Virus record (IMG/VR): IMGVR_UViG_3300032288_000807
Span: 1-26,768 of that record
DNA: 26,768 bases
Direction: 5' to 3' (one strand)
Origin: a virus
The translations under genes and the position numbers were made by a program. The notes beneath the pieces are model-generated. The model was given only the letters and a program-made list of their open reading frames with translations. It was not told where the DNA came from and searched no databases. This document shows positions 1-5,802 of the stretch, one piece after another. Each line of letters begins with the position of its first letter. Position 1 is the first letter of the stretch.

Positions 1-648
1 GGCTTCAAACGAAGTCTCCATCTCTTGCAGATACTGATCCTCGGTTAATTGCGCCCTAGCTGCTTTGAGTTCAGAGGGAGGTAGCAGCCCCGACGAAGAG
101 GCGGGCAGGCGTAGCAAGAACCATTCAGCAGGGTTTTGCCTTGCTGTCTCGTAAATGTTCCAAAACTGATTCTTTCCTTTAGGCGTGCCCCCGAAAACGC
201 ACCACCCCATTTTGTCTGAAAGTGCCGGTCTCACAATATTGCCCCAGACACTTGGACGAAAATCTCCATATTCATCTAGGTAGCAACCGTCGAAACCCAA
301 GCCCCGCATAGCGTCGGCGTTGTCAGCCCCGAACAGCCTGATCTTCGCCCCGTTCATCAGGGTAACGGTCAGCTCGGCCTCATTGCTGTCCAGGATGATC
401 GGCTGCGCGAAGTTCTTGAGGTAATCCCAAACAACTGATTTAGCCTGGCTGCGGTACGGCGCTATATAGCCAAACAGAGGGAAAGCGCTCTTACAGGTAG
501 CCGCTGCCCTGATAACGTCGTTGATAGCTGCGACGGTCTTACCTGCGCGTCTATGAGCTACGAGACAGCCCCACCGCTGCGTCCTTGCATGGAACGGCAA
601 GAATGCGTGTCTAGGCGCATAGGGGAGGATTATTTCGGATCGGCCCAT
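1..648 (-). CDS. terL: Terminase large subunit (TerL), N-terminal part, cut by window edge
   Basis: This is the ATPase and nuclease motor that packages phage DNA into proheads. The 216 codons present carry the ATPase domain: a Walker A motif HRRAGKT at residues 32-38, a Walker B with LDE at 124-126, and the coupling motif GGTPKGKN at 153-160. The C-terminal RNase H-like nuclease domain lies beyond position 1; whole proteins are usually about 450-550 residues. The ATG at 648 was chosen because homologous N-termini read about like SEIILPYAPRH at this point. It overlaps the end of the small-subunit-like gene by 19 bp, as expected for a coupled terS-terL pair. The identification as TerL is secure; the exact start is less so. 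Confidence 0.95.
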   Translation of the reverse strand, partial: MGRSEIILPYAPRHAFLPFHARTQRWGCLVAHRRAGKTVAAINDVIRAAATCKSAFPLFGYIAPYRSQAKSVVWDYLKNFAQPIILDSNEAELTVTLMNGAKIRLFGADNADAMRGLGFDGCYLDEYGDFRPSVWGNIVRPALSDKMGWCVFGGTPKGKNQFWNIYETARQNPAEWFLLRLPASSSGLLPPSELKAARAQLTEDQYLQEMETSFEA

Positions 649-869
649 CGGATCACCATTTCCTGCGGCCCGCCCTCATTACCCACGTTTTCAGTCCTGG
701 CCAGGTCAGGAACGACCTTTTTCAGCAGGATATCGGCTGCTTTGACCTGCGTGCTAGATAGCTCGATCTCGCCCTCAACGTGCTTGAGTAAGCGATTCAT
801 GATCTGACTGGCTTGAATCTTTTCGCGCCAAGTGTCAGACAACACAACTTTCCGTTTTCTAGCAGCCAT
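630..869 (-). CDS. Terminase small subunit-like protein
   Basis: This is a 79-residue basic, helical protein directly upstream of and overlapping TerL, the usual place for the DNA-recognition subunit of the packaging motor. The N-terminus is rich in Lys/Arg (AARKRKVVL). It is followed by a segment (WREKIQASQIMNRLLKH...STQVKAADILLKKVVPDL) resembling the short terminase-small or DNA-binding proteins found in this place in many podovirus genomes. It is shorter than classic TerS proteins (about 140-170 aa), so the call rests on position and weak family resemblance. The start is ATG, but no strong ribosome site is visible upstream, and 37 nt separate it from the previous gene. Confidence 0.65.
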   Translation of the reverse strand: MAARKRKVVLSDTWREKIQASQIMNRLLKHVEGEIELSSTQVKAADILLKKVVPDLARTENVGNEGGPQEMVIRWADPK

Positions 870-906
870 GTGATTGATTTGTAACAGAAATTGTTAGCAT
901 ACTTAG

Positions 907-1074
907 TTAATATTTACTATCCATCCGCTTCATTGCTTCAGCCAGTTTCTTGCCCTTGTCAGCCTGGTTAAATTCCTTGGCTACTTTAACCGGCACGCCG
1001 ACCTTCTTGGCGAATTCGGGGTTATGTGCAGCCGCCGCCATCATGCGGGCTTGAGCGGGTGAATGGCTAGGCAT
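907..1074 (-). CDS. Small conserved phage protein, 55 aa, unknown function
   Basis: This 55-residue basic protein begins MPSHSPAQARMM and contains AAAHNPEFAKKVGVPVKVAKEF. Small proteins of this pattern (Ser/Ala/Gln start, then NPEFAKKVGVP) are, from memory, common beside terminase genes in phages of Gram-negative bacteria; no function is known to me. Its ATG overlaps the stop of the upstream gene by one base (TAATG), which indicates translational coupling. It is predicted soluble and helical, with no Cys and no membrane segment. It could be a packaging accessory protein by position only. Confidence 0.75.
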   Translation of the reverse strand: MPSHSPAQARMMAAAAHNPEFAKKVGVPVKVAKEFNQADKGKKLAEAMKRMDSKY

Positions 1075-1442
1075 TATTTCAAGAACCGGAGTTTGTAGAG
1101 GGTCGAATCAATCTGATCCGCGATCTCGTCCACGATGTTCTGAAGCTGACTTTCGCTTGGCAAGTCCTTGCGGATATCGTCCACAAAGTCTTTTATCTGC
1201 GTCAGGTACTTCACCGGATCGGTCGCCAGGTGGAAGTCTTTAGGGTAGCCAGTGATGATGTCATAGCACCCTTGATACGCCTCTGCCCACTTGTCTGCAA
1301 GCTCGACTATTGCGTCGTAATACTCGCCTAGCGCCATGTGCTGCGCGAATGATTTAGTCTGCAAGTGCATGAAGTGCGTGACCGTTGCTGAGTGAAAAAG
1401 AACACTAACAAACGCCGCCGCCGATTCGTTGTATTTCGACAT
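1074..1442 (-). CDS. DUF5856-like phage protein with ferritin/Dps-like helical pattern
   Basis: This 122-residue all-helical protein contains HLQTKSFAQHMALGEYYDAIVELADKWAEAYQG at residues about 26-58. That pattern resembles the phage DUF5856 family and also the first helices of Dps-like four-helix proteins (HWQTKSYAQH...LGE.YD). I do not see the full set of ferroxidase ligands, so iron binding is only a possibility. It is the first gene after the promoter at 1470-1498 and has a GGGTGA-type ribosome site a few bases before its ATG. It leads the packaging operon (this gene, the 55-aa protein, the TerS-like protein, TerL). Its function is unknown; the family assignment is moderately sure. Confidence 0.7.
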   Translation of the reverse strand: MSKYNESAAAFVSVLFHSATVTHFMHLQTKSFAQHMALGEYYDAIVELADKWAEAYQGCYDIITGYPKDFHLATDPVKYLTQIKDFVDDIRKDLPSESQLQNIVDEIADQIDSTLYKLRFLK

Positions 1443-1469
1443 TTTTCACCCTTTTTCAGCAATTTCACT

Positions 1470-1498
1470 ATGATATTCTGAATTTATCAGGCAGTCAA
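1470..1498 (-). promoter_or_regulatory. Sigma70-type promoter for the packaging genes
   Basis: On the minus strand TTGACT (1498-1493) and TATCAT (1475-1470) are separated by 17 bp, a near-consensus sigma70 promoter. Transcription should start near 1463, about 20 nt before the ATG at 1442. The -35 box overlaps the stop codon of the VRR-NUC gene. This lets the terminase group be transcribed apart from the long operon upstream. Confidence 0.65.
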
Positions 1499-1791
1499 GC
1501 ACGTAATTTAACCATTTGCGCGATCATGATTTCGACCGTATCCTTGACTCCTTGCTTGTCTCGGACGATTGCCCTGCATCCTGTCCATTGCAGCGCAAAC
1601 TTTTGTTGATCCTCCGTCTCTTTCCCTTTCGGCCCTTTGACTTCGACCAGCCAAGTAACGCCCCCAAACGCCACCAACAGGTCAGGCACGCCTCTACCCA
1701 TCGGTGCAAGGCTAAGCACAGCACATCCACGCATTTTGAATTCAGTAACGATTTCCACATGATTTGCATCGACCTTTGCAGCGCGTCTCAT
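1495..1791 (-). CDS. VRR-NUC domain nuclease (PD-(D/E)XK)
   Basis: This 98-residue stand-alone VRR-NUC protein has the expected core: Glu13 in the first helix, GRGVPDLLV with Asp37, then WLVEVKGP with Glu50 and Lys52, followed by the typical GKETEDQQKF segment. Phage VRR-NUC proteins are structure-selective nucleases, proposed to resolve Holliday junctions or branched DNA before packaging. Its length is typical of the minimal viral form. Its ATG overlaps the upstream stop codon in an ATGA unit, so it is translationally coupled. Position between recombination genes and terminase fits a role in clearing branched replication products; substrate preference is inference. Confidence 0.9.
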   Translation of the reverse strand: MRRAAKVDANHVEIVTEFKMRGCAVLSLAPMGRGVPDLLVAFGGVTWLVEVKGPKGKETEDQQKFALQWTGCRAIVRDKQGVKDTVEIMIAQMVKLRA

Positions 1792-2333
1792 AAGCCCTCA
1801 ACAAAAATTGATTTCGTGGGCGTTTTCCAGTTCTTGTCGGGCGCGGGTTCTATCCAGGACGGGTCGAGCCATACTAATCGGTTGTTAGGGTAAGCAATCA
1901 ACTGCCCGGTTTGCAAAGCAATAAAGTGATGATTCTTGTGCTGATCCGGTGTTTCTGACCACCCCGTTTTCATCCAATCCAAAGTGAACAAGTAATTTCC
2001 CGTTCGGATTACCCCATCCCTGCCAAGCGCCGTTACTTTGTGGTTTTTCAGGAATGAGAATTGATGCACCGCAAATTCATAGCCGTAGCTGTCCCACCAT
2101 ACGAGCTGCTCAATCGGTAACTGTTCGCAAGGCTGTAAACAAATCTTGTTGATCGGCACTCGCGCCCATTGCGCTCCCGATTCAAGCATGACCTGAAACA
2201 TCGGGACTCGCGCAGGTTCTGCCCGCACCCCAAAAATTACCGCTTTGACGAACTCCCCGTGACCTTCCTTCTCGTCATACAAAAATTCTTTCCTTACCAA
2301 GCATTGAATCGTCGGGCAGTCGTCAATTAACAT
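1788..2333 (-). CDS. Hypothetical phage protein, 181 aa
   Basis: This soluble protein has no family I can name. It is rich in Trp, Tyr and His (for example WWDSYGYEF and WMKTGWSETPDQHKNHHF) and looks like a mixed alpha/beta fold, with a central strand-rich part (KVTALGRDGVIRTGNYLFTLDW). The ATG at 2333 (MLIDDCP) is preferred over an upstream alternative codon because the previous gene ends at 2323, giving a short 11-bp overlap. It ends in an ATGA overlap with the VRR-NUC gene. Its place in a nuclease-rich operon suggests a DNA-metabolism or host-takeover role, but nothing in the sequence proves it. Confidence 0.7.
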   Translation of the reverse strand: MLIDDCPTIQCLVRKEFLYDEKEGHGEFVKAVIFGVRAEPARVPMFQVMLESGAQWARVPINKICLQPCEQLPIEQLVWWDSYGYEFAVHQFSFLKNHKVTALGRDGVIRTGNYLFTLDWMKTGWSETPDQHKNHHFIALQTGQLIAYPNNRLVWLDPSWIEPAPDKNWKTPTKSIFVEGL

Positions 2334-2559
2334 GGGATGCCTTCTCAATAGCTTTAGCGGTTTCAATCTCGGCAATCACTTCCGGGCCAGTCTCAATCGT
2401 GATCCGCATATCCTTGACCAACAATTCCATGCACACGCCCTCTGAAAGTTCTGTTTCTGTGTAATCGCTCTCAGTTTGCCCATATTCAAGGAATGCTGTG
2501 CAAATGCCATGCAGCACCCGCAACGCATCTTCTTGGCTTACTTTTGGAAACTGGCACAT
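2323..2559 (-). CDS. Small acidic phage protein, 78 aa, unknown function
   Basis: This 78-residue acidic protein starts MCQFPKVSQEDALRVL. The start at 2559 is decided by a very good ribosome site, GGAGGAAC, directly before the ATG; upstream in-frame codons lie inside the nuclease gene. It shows two or three predicted helices and a short strand pair (GVCMELLVKDMRITIETGPEV), ending in a Lys/Ala-rich helix. Three Cys residues are scattered and do not form a CxxC pair. I do not recognise a family. It lies between the Ref-like nuclease and the 181-aa protein and overlaps both slightly. Confidence 0.65.
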   Translation of the reverse strand: MCQFPKVSQEDALRVLHGICTAFLEYGQTESDYTETELSEGVCMELLVKDMRITIETGPEVIAEIETAKAIEKASHVN

Positions 2560-2831
2560 AGTTCCTCCGTCCTTTGTAACAATTCTTGCTCTGTCCCGTA
2601 TCTTTGCTCGAAAGCCTTGCGCCAGGGGTGGCGGCTGACATATTCCGGCGTATTGCGTCCACTTCTGTGATGCGTTGGACACAGACAGATCACAAACATT
2701 TCACCTTTGCGCTTGCTGCCACTCAAAACGTGGTGGATATCCCCGTCGGAGCGCGTTTCGTGGAACAACCGGCACACAATGCAACCCAAGTCTCTGACCT
2801 TTGCGTGCCATTCCTGTTCAAGTTTTGTCAA
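2538..2831 (-). CDS. Ref-like (RecA-dependent nuclease family) HNH protein
   Basis: This 97-residue protein resembles phage P1 Ref and its relatives: GCIVC (Cys17, Cys20), a GDIHHVLSG segment (His33, His34), then CLCPTHHRSG (Cys51, His54, His55) and the conserved WRKAFEQRYGTEQELL tail. Ref of P1 is an HNH endonuclease that cuts at RecA-bound D-loops; the phage family acts in recombination. The frame offers only a TTG start at 2831, preceded by a Gly-rich GGTGG-type site and overlapping the end of ninB by 14 bp, so start efficiency may be low and regulated. RecA dependence for this copy is inferred from the family. Confidence 0.85.
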   Translation of the reverse strand: MTKLEQEWHAKVRDLGCIVCRLFHETRSDGDIHHVLSGSKRKGEMFVICLCPTHHRSGRNTPEYVSRHPWRKAFEQRYGTEQELLQRTEELCASFQK

Positions 2832-3117
2832 CGTCCACCCCCATTTCTACCGAAGCAGCGTTCAACCATTCCAACCATTCACTAAACTTTTCTTTTGTGT
2901 ATTTGCTGGTTCGTCTGCCTAGCATCACTATGCCCCCATGAAGGCCAGGAGCAAGCCTTGGAGCGACTTCGCCCTCATAGGTAGCTGTTAGTATGTCCTT
3001 CCAATCGTTTTCGTGCAGGAACGTCTTTTTGCCGTTTATCAGCCATTCTTTCTGTTTTGACCAAGCCTTGAGGATTCGCCATTGCGCCGCGTTTTGGTCA
3101 AGGGTGCGGTCAGACAT
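2818..3117 (-). CDS. ninB: NinB/Orf-family recombination protein
   Basis: This 99-residue protein carries the NinB (lambda Orf) signature: RTLDQNAAQWRIL at the N-terminus, WLINGKKTFLHENDWKDILTA in the middle, and the near-invariant GGIVMLGRRTSKYTKEKFSEWLEWL at the end. Lambda Orf is a DNA-binding recombination mediator that can replace RecFOR. The ATG at 3117 has an AGGA ribosome site 7 nt upstream. The gene lies inside the 3' end of the upstream 88-aa frame for 79 bp, an unusually long same-strand overlap. Its downstream neighbour is a Ref-like nuclease, so mediator and nuclease are encoded together. Confidence 0.9.
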   Translation of the reverse strand: MSDRTLDQNAAQWRILKAWSKQKEWLINGKKTFLHENDWKDILTATYEGEVAPRLAPGLHGGIVMLGRRTSKYTKEKFSEWLEWLNAASVEMGVDVDKT

Positions 3118-3305
3118 TCATCGTTCCTTTCTTTAATTAACTCTGCACATTTCAAGCCGCCGTGAGTCGCCATCCAATAAAATCTATTGTAATCAAGGCA
3201 TATTTTTAGACATTCTTCGCGTTCGTGCTGCATAGCCCATCTAATCGCATCTCGGGTTGACGCATGACCTTGAATTGCTGTTTCAATTATTTGGTCAGTA
3301 TTCAT
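3039..3305 (-). CDS. Hypothetical phage protein, 88 aa
   Basis: This is a small His/Cys/Glu-rich protein (MNTDQIIETAIQGHASTRDAIRWAMQHEREECLKICLDY). The N-terminal 60 residues look like real coding sequence, with regular helices. The last 26 residues (TKTRRNGESSRLGQNRKNG) lie over the start of ninB in another frame and look like read-through sequence with little constraint. Its ATG overlaps the end of the GNAT-like gene by 11 bp. No family is recognised. The gene keeps the operon continuous, so it is probably translated. Confidence 0.55.
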   Translation of the reverse strand: MNTDQIIETAIQGHASTRDAIRWAMQHEREECLKICLDYNRFYWMATHGGLKCAELIKERNDECLTAPLTKTRRNGESSRLGQNRKNG

Positions 3306-3705
3306 AGTTCACCGTTGTCTTGTTGACTTGCAACACCTTTGCGCCGTTTTTCAAGTGGAATTGCCTAGCTATCTCAGTCTTGGGAGACATAGTGACAATG
3401 CGCTTGACTATTGCTGGCTGGCTGTCTTGAAATGCCCTGACCAATTTGCTACCGCACCCCGGTTTGTAAGACCAGATCGAATACAGCACTGCAATATTTA
3501 CTAGCTTGTCATCGGCAAACAGTTCTGAATCCTTGGTAGGCACAGTTCCTTGAAAGCAAACGCATAGCACCGCGCCGATATGACGATCTTCCAACCACAT
3601 CATCACCTCGCGTTTCAGTCCAAAGCGCCGCTGCGGGCTGATACTTGGGCGCACAGGGTCATCGCGCAAGATCGGATCGGGGTCAAGTAGTTGGACTAGC
3701 ATCAT
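3295..3705 (-). CDS. GNAT-like N-acyltransferase, phage type
   Basis: This 136-residue protein has the general form of a small GNAT fold. A strand-rich part (HIGAVLCVCFQ and NIAVLYSIWSYKPGCGSKLVRAF) has a loop followed by a helix where acetyl-CoA would bind, then PAIVKRIVTMSPKTEIARQFHLKNGA, which matches the end of GNAT domains (RFHLRNGA). The classic Q/RxxGxG/A loop is present only loosely as KPGCGSKLV. Two start codons (3705 and 3702) are possible after an AAGGGGG ribosome site. Phage members of this type are common but uncharacterised; the substrate is unknown. Confidence 0.6.
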   Translation of the reverse strand: MMLVQLLDPDPILRDDPVRPSISPQRRFGLKREVMMWLEDRHIGAVLCVCFQGTVPTKDSELFADDKLVNIAVLYSIWSYKPGCGSKLVRAFQDSQPAIVKRIVTMSPKTEIARQFHLKNGAKVLQVNKTTVNYEY

Positions 3706-4163
3706 TCCCCCTTGATGCCGTGGGCGGATTCAATGGCACGAACAAAACTTGCCATCGCACTTTTTGAATTCCATGTTTCTAAATTTGCCACAATTATTTT
3801 TTCAATCTGCTCATCCGTCAGCGGCTTGCGCTGTGGTGGGGTGGTATAGAGGGGTTCGGCATTTTTAATTTTTTCTTTCCAATTACTGCCGCTGCCGTTG
3901 TCAATGTATAACCACCCATATCCATCAAAGTCGTAGCGCATAGCCACCGGCTCTTGCTCCGGCTGTGGTGCATATTTGTTTTTACCGTCATGAAATCCGC
4001 TCATGTAAGCAATAGTCAAATCATCAGATTCTTGCTCCGGCTGTGCTAGTGCTTCGCGGATGGCTTTCATCGCATTGCCAATTTTTTCAATTTCACGAAC
4101 ATGCAGCGGCGAACAAATACAATCCAACGCCTCCAGCGCCAACTTCATCGCTTCAATGCTCAT
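3702..4163 (-). CDS. Modular phage protein with PEQE linker repeats, 153 aa
   Basis: This protein is built from modules: an N-terminal helix (MKLALEALDCICS), a helix ending AIREALAQPEQE, a short insert, a second linker APQPEQEPVA, a variable strand-rich part (MRYDFDGYGWLYIDNG), then the linker EPLYTTPPQRKPLTDEQI and a C-terminal helix. The same linkers occur in the next gene upstream. From memory such mosaic proteins are frequent in phages of betaproteobacteria and have no known function. It is coupled to both neighbours (an ATGA overlap upstream at 4160-4163 and overlap with the GNAT start downstream). The linkers contain an exact DNA repeat described separately. Confidence 0.7.
   Translation of the reverse strand: MSIEAMKLALEALDCICSPLHVREIEKIGNAMKAIREALAQPEQESDDLTIAYMSGFHDGKNKYAPQPEQEPVAMRYDFDGYGWLYIDNGSGSNWKEKIKNAEPLYTTPPQRKPLTDEQIEKIIVANLETWNSKSAMASFVRAIESAHGIKGE
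3945..3967. repeat. Exact 23-bp direct repeat, copy 1 (PEQEPV linker)
   Basis: These 23 bases (caccggctcttgctccgg and 5 more) are identical to 4463-4485. A 15-bp core (cttgctccggctgtg) occurs a third time at 4031-4045. All three encode the peptide QPEQE on the minus strand in two adjacent genes. Confidence 0.9.
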
Positions 4164-4612
4164 GTGTTCTTATCCTTTAATTTTGCTTCGATGGCATCAA
4201 TGAAAGAAGGTACACCTTCAATCCAAGCTTCTACCTGATTTCGTCCTGCATAAAGATGCAGACCTTCAAAATGGTCACGCTCCTCCTCCGTCAACCCAAT
4301 CCATGTGCGCTGTGATGGGGTGTTGTAATCAACAGAGCAACAATTACCAATTCGCCATTTCGTCCAGTTGTTGCGTTGCGCCCATTTGCTTACATGAAAT
4401 GCAGCATCAATCACATCATTCGGTGGGTTTTTAAACGGTGGAATACTATTGATTTGCAATGTCACCGGCTCTTGCTCCGGCTGTGCCAATGCTTCTTTGA
4501 TGGCGGTGATCGTGGAATACATTTCAGGCTCAAAGTCTGCCAATATCCATCCGTCTCTGTTGACACGCTCAATAAACTCAAGCGCCAGTTTTAGTGCTTC
4601 GCGTTCGTTCAT
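4160..4612 (-). CDS. Modular phage protein with PEQE linker repeat, 150 aa (paralog)
   Basis: This is a paralog of the following 153-aa gene. It opens with LALEFIERVNRDGW, continues to AIKEALAQPEQEPVT, has a variable centre (WAQRNNWTKWRIGNCCSVD), and then the linker YNTPSQRTWIGLTEEERDHFEGLH, equivalent to YTTPPQRKPLTDEQ in its partner. The start at 4612 is chosen because it gives a 4-bp ATGA overlap with the upstream stop; an in-frame ATG seven codons earlier would lengthen the overlap. No enzymatic motif is visible. The shared helix-linker scaffold with unrelated centres suggests module exchange, possibly through the DNA repeat in the linkers. Confidence 0.7.
   Translation of the reverse strand: MNEREALKLALEFIERVNRDGWILADFEPEMYSTITAIKEALAQPEQEPVTLQINSIPPFKNPPNDVIDAAFHVSKWAQRNNWTKWRIGNCCSVDYNTPSQRTWIGLTEEERDHFEGLHLYAGRNQVEAWIEGVPSFIDAIEAKLKDKNT
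4463..4485. repeat. Exact 23-bp direct repeat, copy 2 (PEQEPV linker)
   Basis: This is identical to 3945-3967 and encodes the PEQEPV linker of the upstream paralog. The flanking sequence differs, so identity is restricted to the linker. Confidence 0.9.
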
Positions 4613-4917
4613 TTCCGCACCCATACGCGACACATACGGCCTGACGCGCCTTTCTTCTTGCCATCAGTAAAAACCAAGTCCATGCGCTCTAGTTCGCTCA
4701 TCCTACGGGCTACGGCGTTATGGTCAAGGTCAGTCCTTGCAGCTATGTCGTAGATCGTGCCGGGTGTCTCCAACGCGACGATGATGATGCCGTGGTGCTT
4801 GGTGGCTAGGTCTGCTGCCTGATCCGCTGCTGCATGACTGGTATCGGGATCGGTGTTACGCACACGGGGAAATTGCAAGTTTGGGAAGAATCTATCTAGT
4901 ATCATTTTTTTATCCAT
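4609..4917 (-). CDS. Winged-helix-like phage protein, 102 aa
   Basis: After a short start region, NTDPDTSHAAADQAADLATKHHGIIIVAL opens a helical domain. It is followed by TPGTIYDIAARTDLDHNAVARRMSELERMDLVFTDGKKKGASGRMCRVWVRK, which has the shape of a winged helix: a recognition-helix candidate at DHNAVARRMSELERM and a basic wing. The DPDTSHAAA opening is common in phage proteins of this type. It is probably a DNA-binding protein, with unknown target. The ATG lies in a 16-bp overlap with the previous gene, and the end overlaps the next gene by an ATGA unit. Confidence 0.75.
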   Translation of the reverse strand: MDKKMILDRFFPNLQFPRVRNTDPDTSHAAADQAADLATKHHGIIIVALETPGTIYDIAARTDLDHNAVARRMSELERMDLVFTDGKKKGASGRMCRVWVRK

Positions 4918-5033
4918 TCATAGTAAAGGTTGTTTTCATGTGCCCTCACTTCTACTACTTGAAACTCAGCCGCAAACGCCCTCACGATTGCCGCTGACAT
5001 AGGCATAGCTGCTGCCCGTTCTTCTCGCGTCAT
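4902..5033 (-). CDS. Small hypothetical protein, about 43 aa (start uncertain)
   Basis: The frame is open from a GTG at 5180, but the part upstream of 5075 lies inside the previous gene and reads like a shadow. The likely protein begins at the ATG at 5033 (MTREERAAAMPMSAAIVRAFAAEF) or a GTG slightly earlier that has an AAGAAAGAG ribosome-like stretch before it. It is a short helical segment followed by a strand and the tail NNLYYEWIKK. The stop overlaps the next gene start by 16 bp. No family is recognised. Confidence 0.5.
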   Translation of the reverse strand: MTREERAAAMPMSAAIVRAFAAEFQVVEVRAHENNLYYEWIKK

Positions 5034-5074
5034 GTTCTGCACGCGCACTGCTGTTGCAACTCTTTCTTGCCAAG

Positions 5075-5419
5075 TTACGCGGCCCGTAACCGCAGGCGAT
5101 ACTGCGTCATGTCCTCGCCCGGTCTTGCTGGCACTCCTACTTTCCTGCCGTGCTCCATTGTTAGCTGATCGCTTGTCCACCAGTTCACCACTTTCGGTTC
5201 AGGCATCGAAATTTCATCATCGAATCGCTCGCCGTTAAGCCAGCTTGCAGGATGTGGAATGTATTGCTTGTCCCTTCCTTCTGCCGCCCACATCCGCACG
5301 TGTTCGTCAATCGCCTGTAGTGCTTTCTGTTGCTGCTCGGCAGTAAGACGCGCCCATGCTTTTTGTGCATCCTTGCGGGCTACTTTTTTGGGGTATTTGC
5401 TATAGAAGTCGTCGAACAT
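5075..5419 (-). CDS. Orphan C-terminal domain of a phage replication protein
   Basis: This 114-residue protein begins MFDDFYSKYPKKVARKDAQKAWARL and continues HVRMWAAEGRDKQYIPHPASWLNGERFDDEI. The same sequence block normally forms the C-terminal end of larger phage replication-initiation proteins, after an N-terminal helix-turn-helix domain. Here it stands alone: a stop lies five codons before the ATG, and an AAAGG ribosome site 5 nt upstream supports this start. No N-terminal domain is visible upstream; instead there is a structured leader. It may be a recruitment module working with a host or separately encoded factor, or the remnant of a longer gene. Confidence 0.7.
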   Translation of the reverse strand: MFDDFYSKYPKKVARKDAQKAWARLTAEQQQKALQAIDEHVRMWAAEGRDKQYIPHPASWLNGERFDDEISMPEPKVVNWWTSDQLTMEHGRKVGVPARPGEDMTQYRLRLRAA

Positions 5420-5440
5420 AATTACCTTTCATCATTACTG

Positions 5441-5704
5441 CTAGTAGTATCTATCTGCTCTTTGGTGAGCGCACGTAGCCTTAGCCAGTACGCCCTTTAG
5501 TCTGCTCTTCGGAGCCGCGACACGCGACAGTCTTTCGGTCAGAGGCACTATCTTCGCCACCTCTCTGCGTGCTGTTGCAGACCTTAGCCACCAGTAGCAC
5601 TTTCCACTCGCATCGCTGTTGCTCTCATTGCCCAATGCGGTGTAGCCCAAAAGAAAAACCCACCTACGGCTGGGCTTCAGACCTCGACGGAAGTGAGCTG
5701 ACAT
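5441..5704 (-). CDS. Doubtful 87-aa frame inside the leader
   Basis: The frame begins at an ATG (MSAHFRRGLKPSRRWVFLL) preceded by GAGAG at ribosome-site distance, and ends just before the replication-like gene. It is very basic (many Arg/Lys). Its start codon lies in arm A' of an inverted repeat and its first 15 codons cross a terminator-like hairpin with a T-run. That composition fits a frame open over structured RNA better than a protein. If translated, it could act as a leader peptide coupled to the attenuator. I have a vague memory of similar frames elsewhere, which I cannot verify. Confidence 0.25.
   Translation of the reverse strand: MSAHFRRGLKPSRRWVFLLGYTALGNESNSDASGKCYWWLRSATARREVAKIVPLTERLSRVAAPKSRLKGVLAKATCAHQRADRYY
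5649..5678 (-). terminator. Terminator-like hairpin with T-run in the leader
   Basis: On the minus strand CCCAGCC-GTA-GGTGGG (5674-5659) forms a six-pair stem with one bulged G. It is followed at once by TTTTTCTTTT (5658-5649), the layout of a Rho-independent terminator. It lies about 120 nt into the transcript from the promoter at 5803-5832, so it would act as an attenuator in front of the leftward operon. Confidence 0.6.
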
Positions 5705-5775
5705 TACAAGGCTCTCGAACGACGAAGCCCATGCGTAGATGGGTTCATTTGTAATGTCATTTCACGCTTCCGGCG
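5659..5775 (-). repeat. Interleaved inverted repeats A-B-A'-B' in the leader
   Basis: Arm B (5743-5724) and arm B' (5678-5659) can pair over 20 positions with 18 pairs, including one G-U. Arm A (5775-5749) and arm A' (5709-5685) share an 11-bp perfect core (TGACATTACAA) plus about 11 more pairs with small bulges. The order A, B, A', B' makes the two long helices mutually exclusive unless a pseudoknot forms. B also folds alone (CCCAT-gcgtag-ATGGG on the plus strand, 5728-5743), and A overlaps a local hairpin (CACGC/GCGTG, 5763-5777). Confidence 0.75.
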
Positions 5776-5802
5776 TGGCCCGATCTTTCTCTCGGACAGG
5801 GA

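Noticed and set aside
553-807. Plus-strand frame of 84 codons over the terminase genes
   Set aside because: It is a shadow of terL and the TerS-like gene; composition is unlike the neighbouring genes.
5034-5180. Longer form of the 43-aa gene from the GTG at 5180
   Set aside because: The extra part overlaps the conserved replication-like domain gene and its peptide looks random.
5649-5775. Mobile element ends or a MITE-like palindrome in the leader
   Set aside because: The arm order A-B-A'-B' is not that of a simple inverted duplication, no target-site repeats flank it, and no transposase is nearby; not fully excluded.
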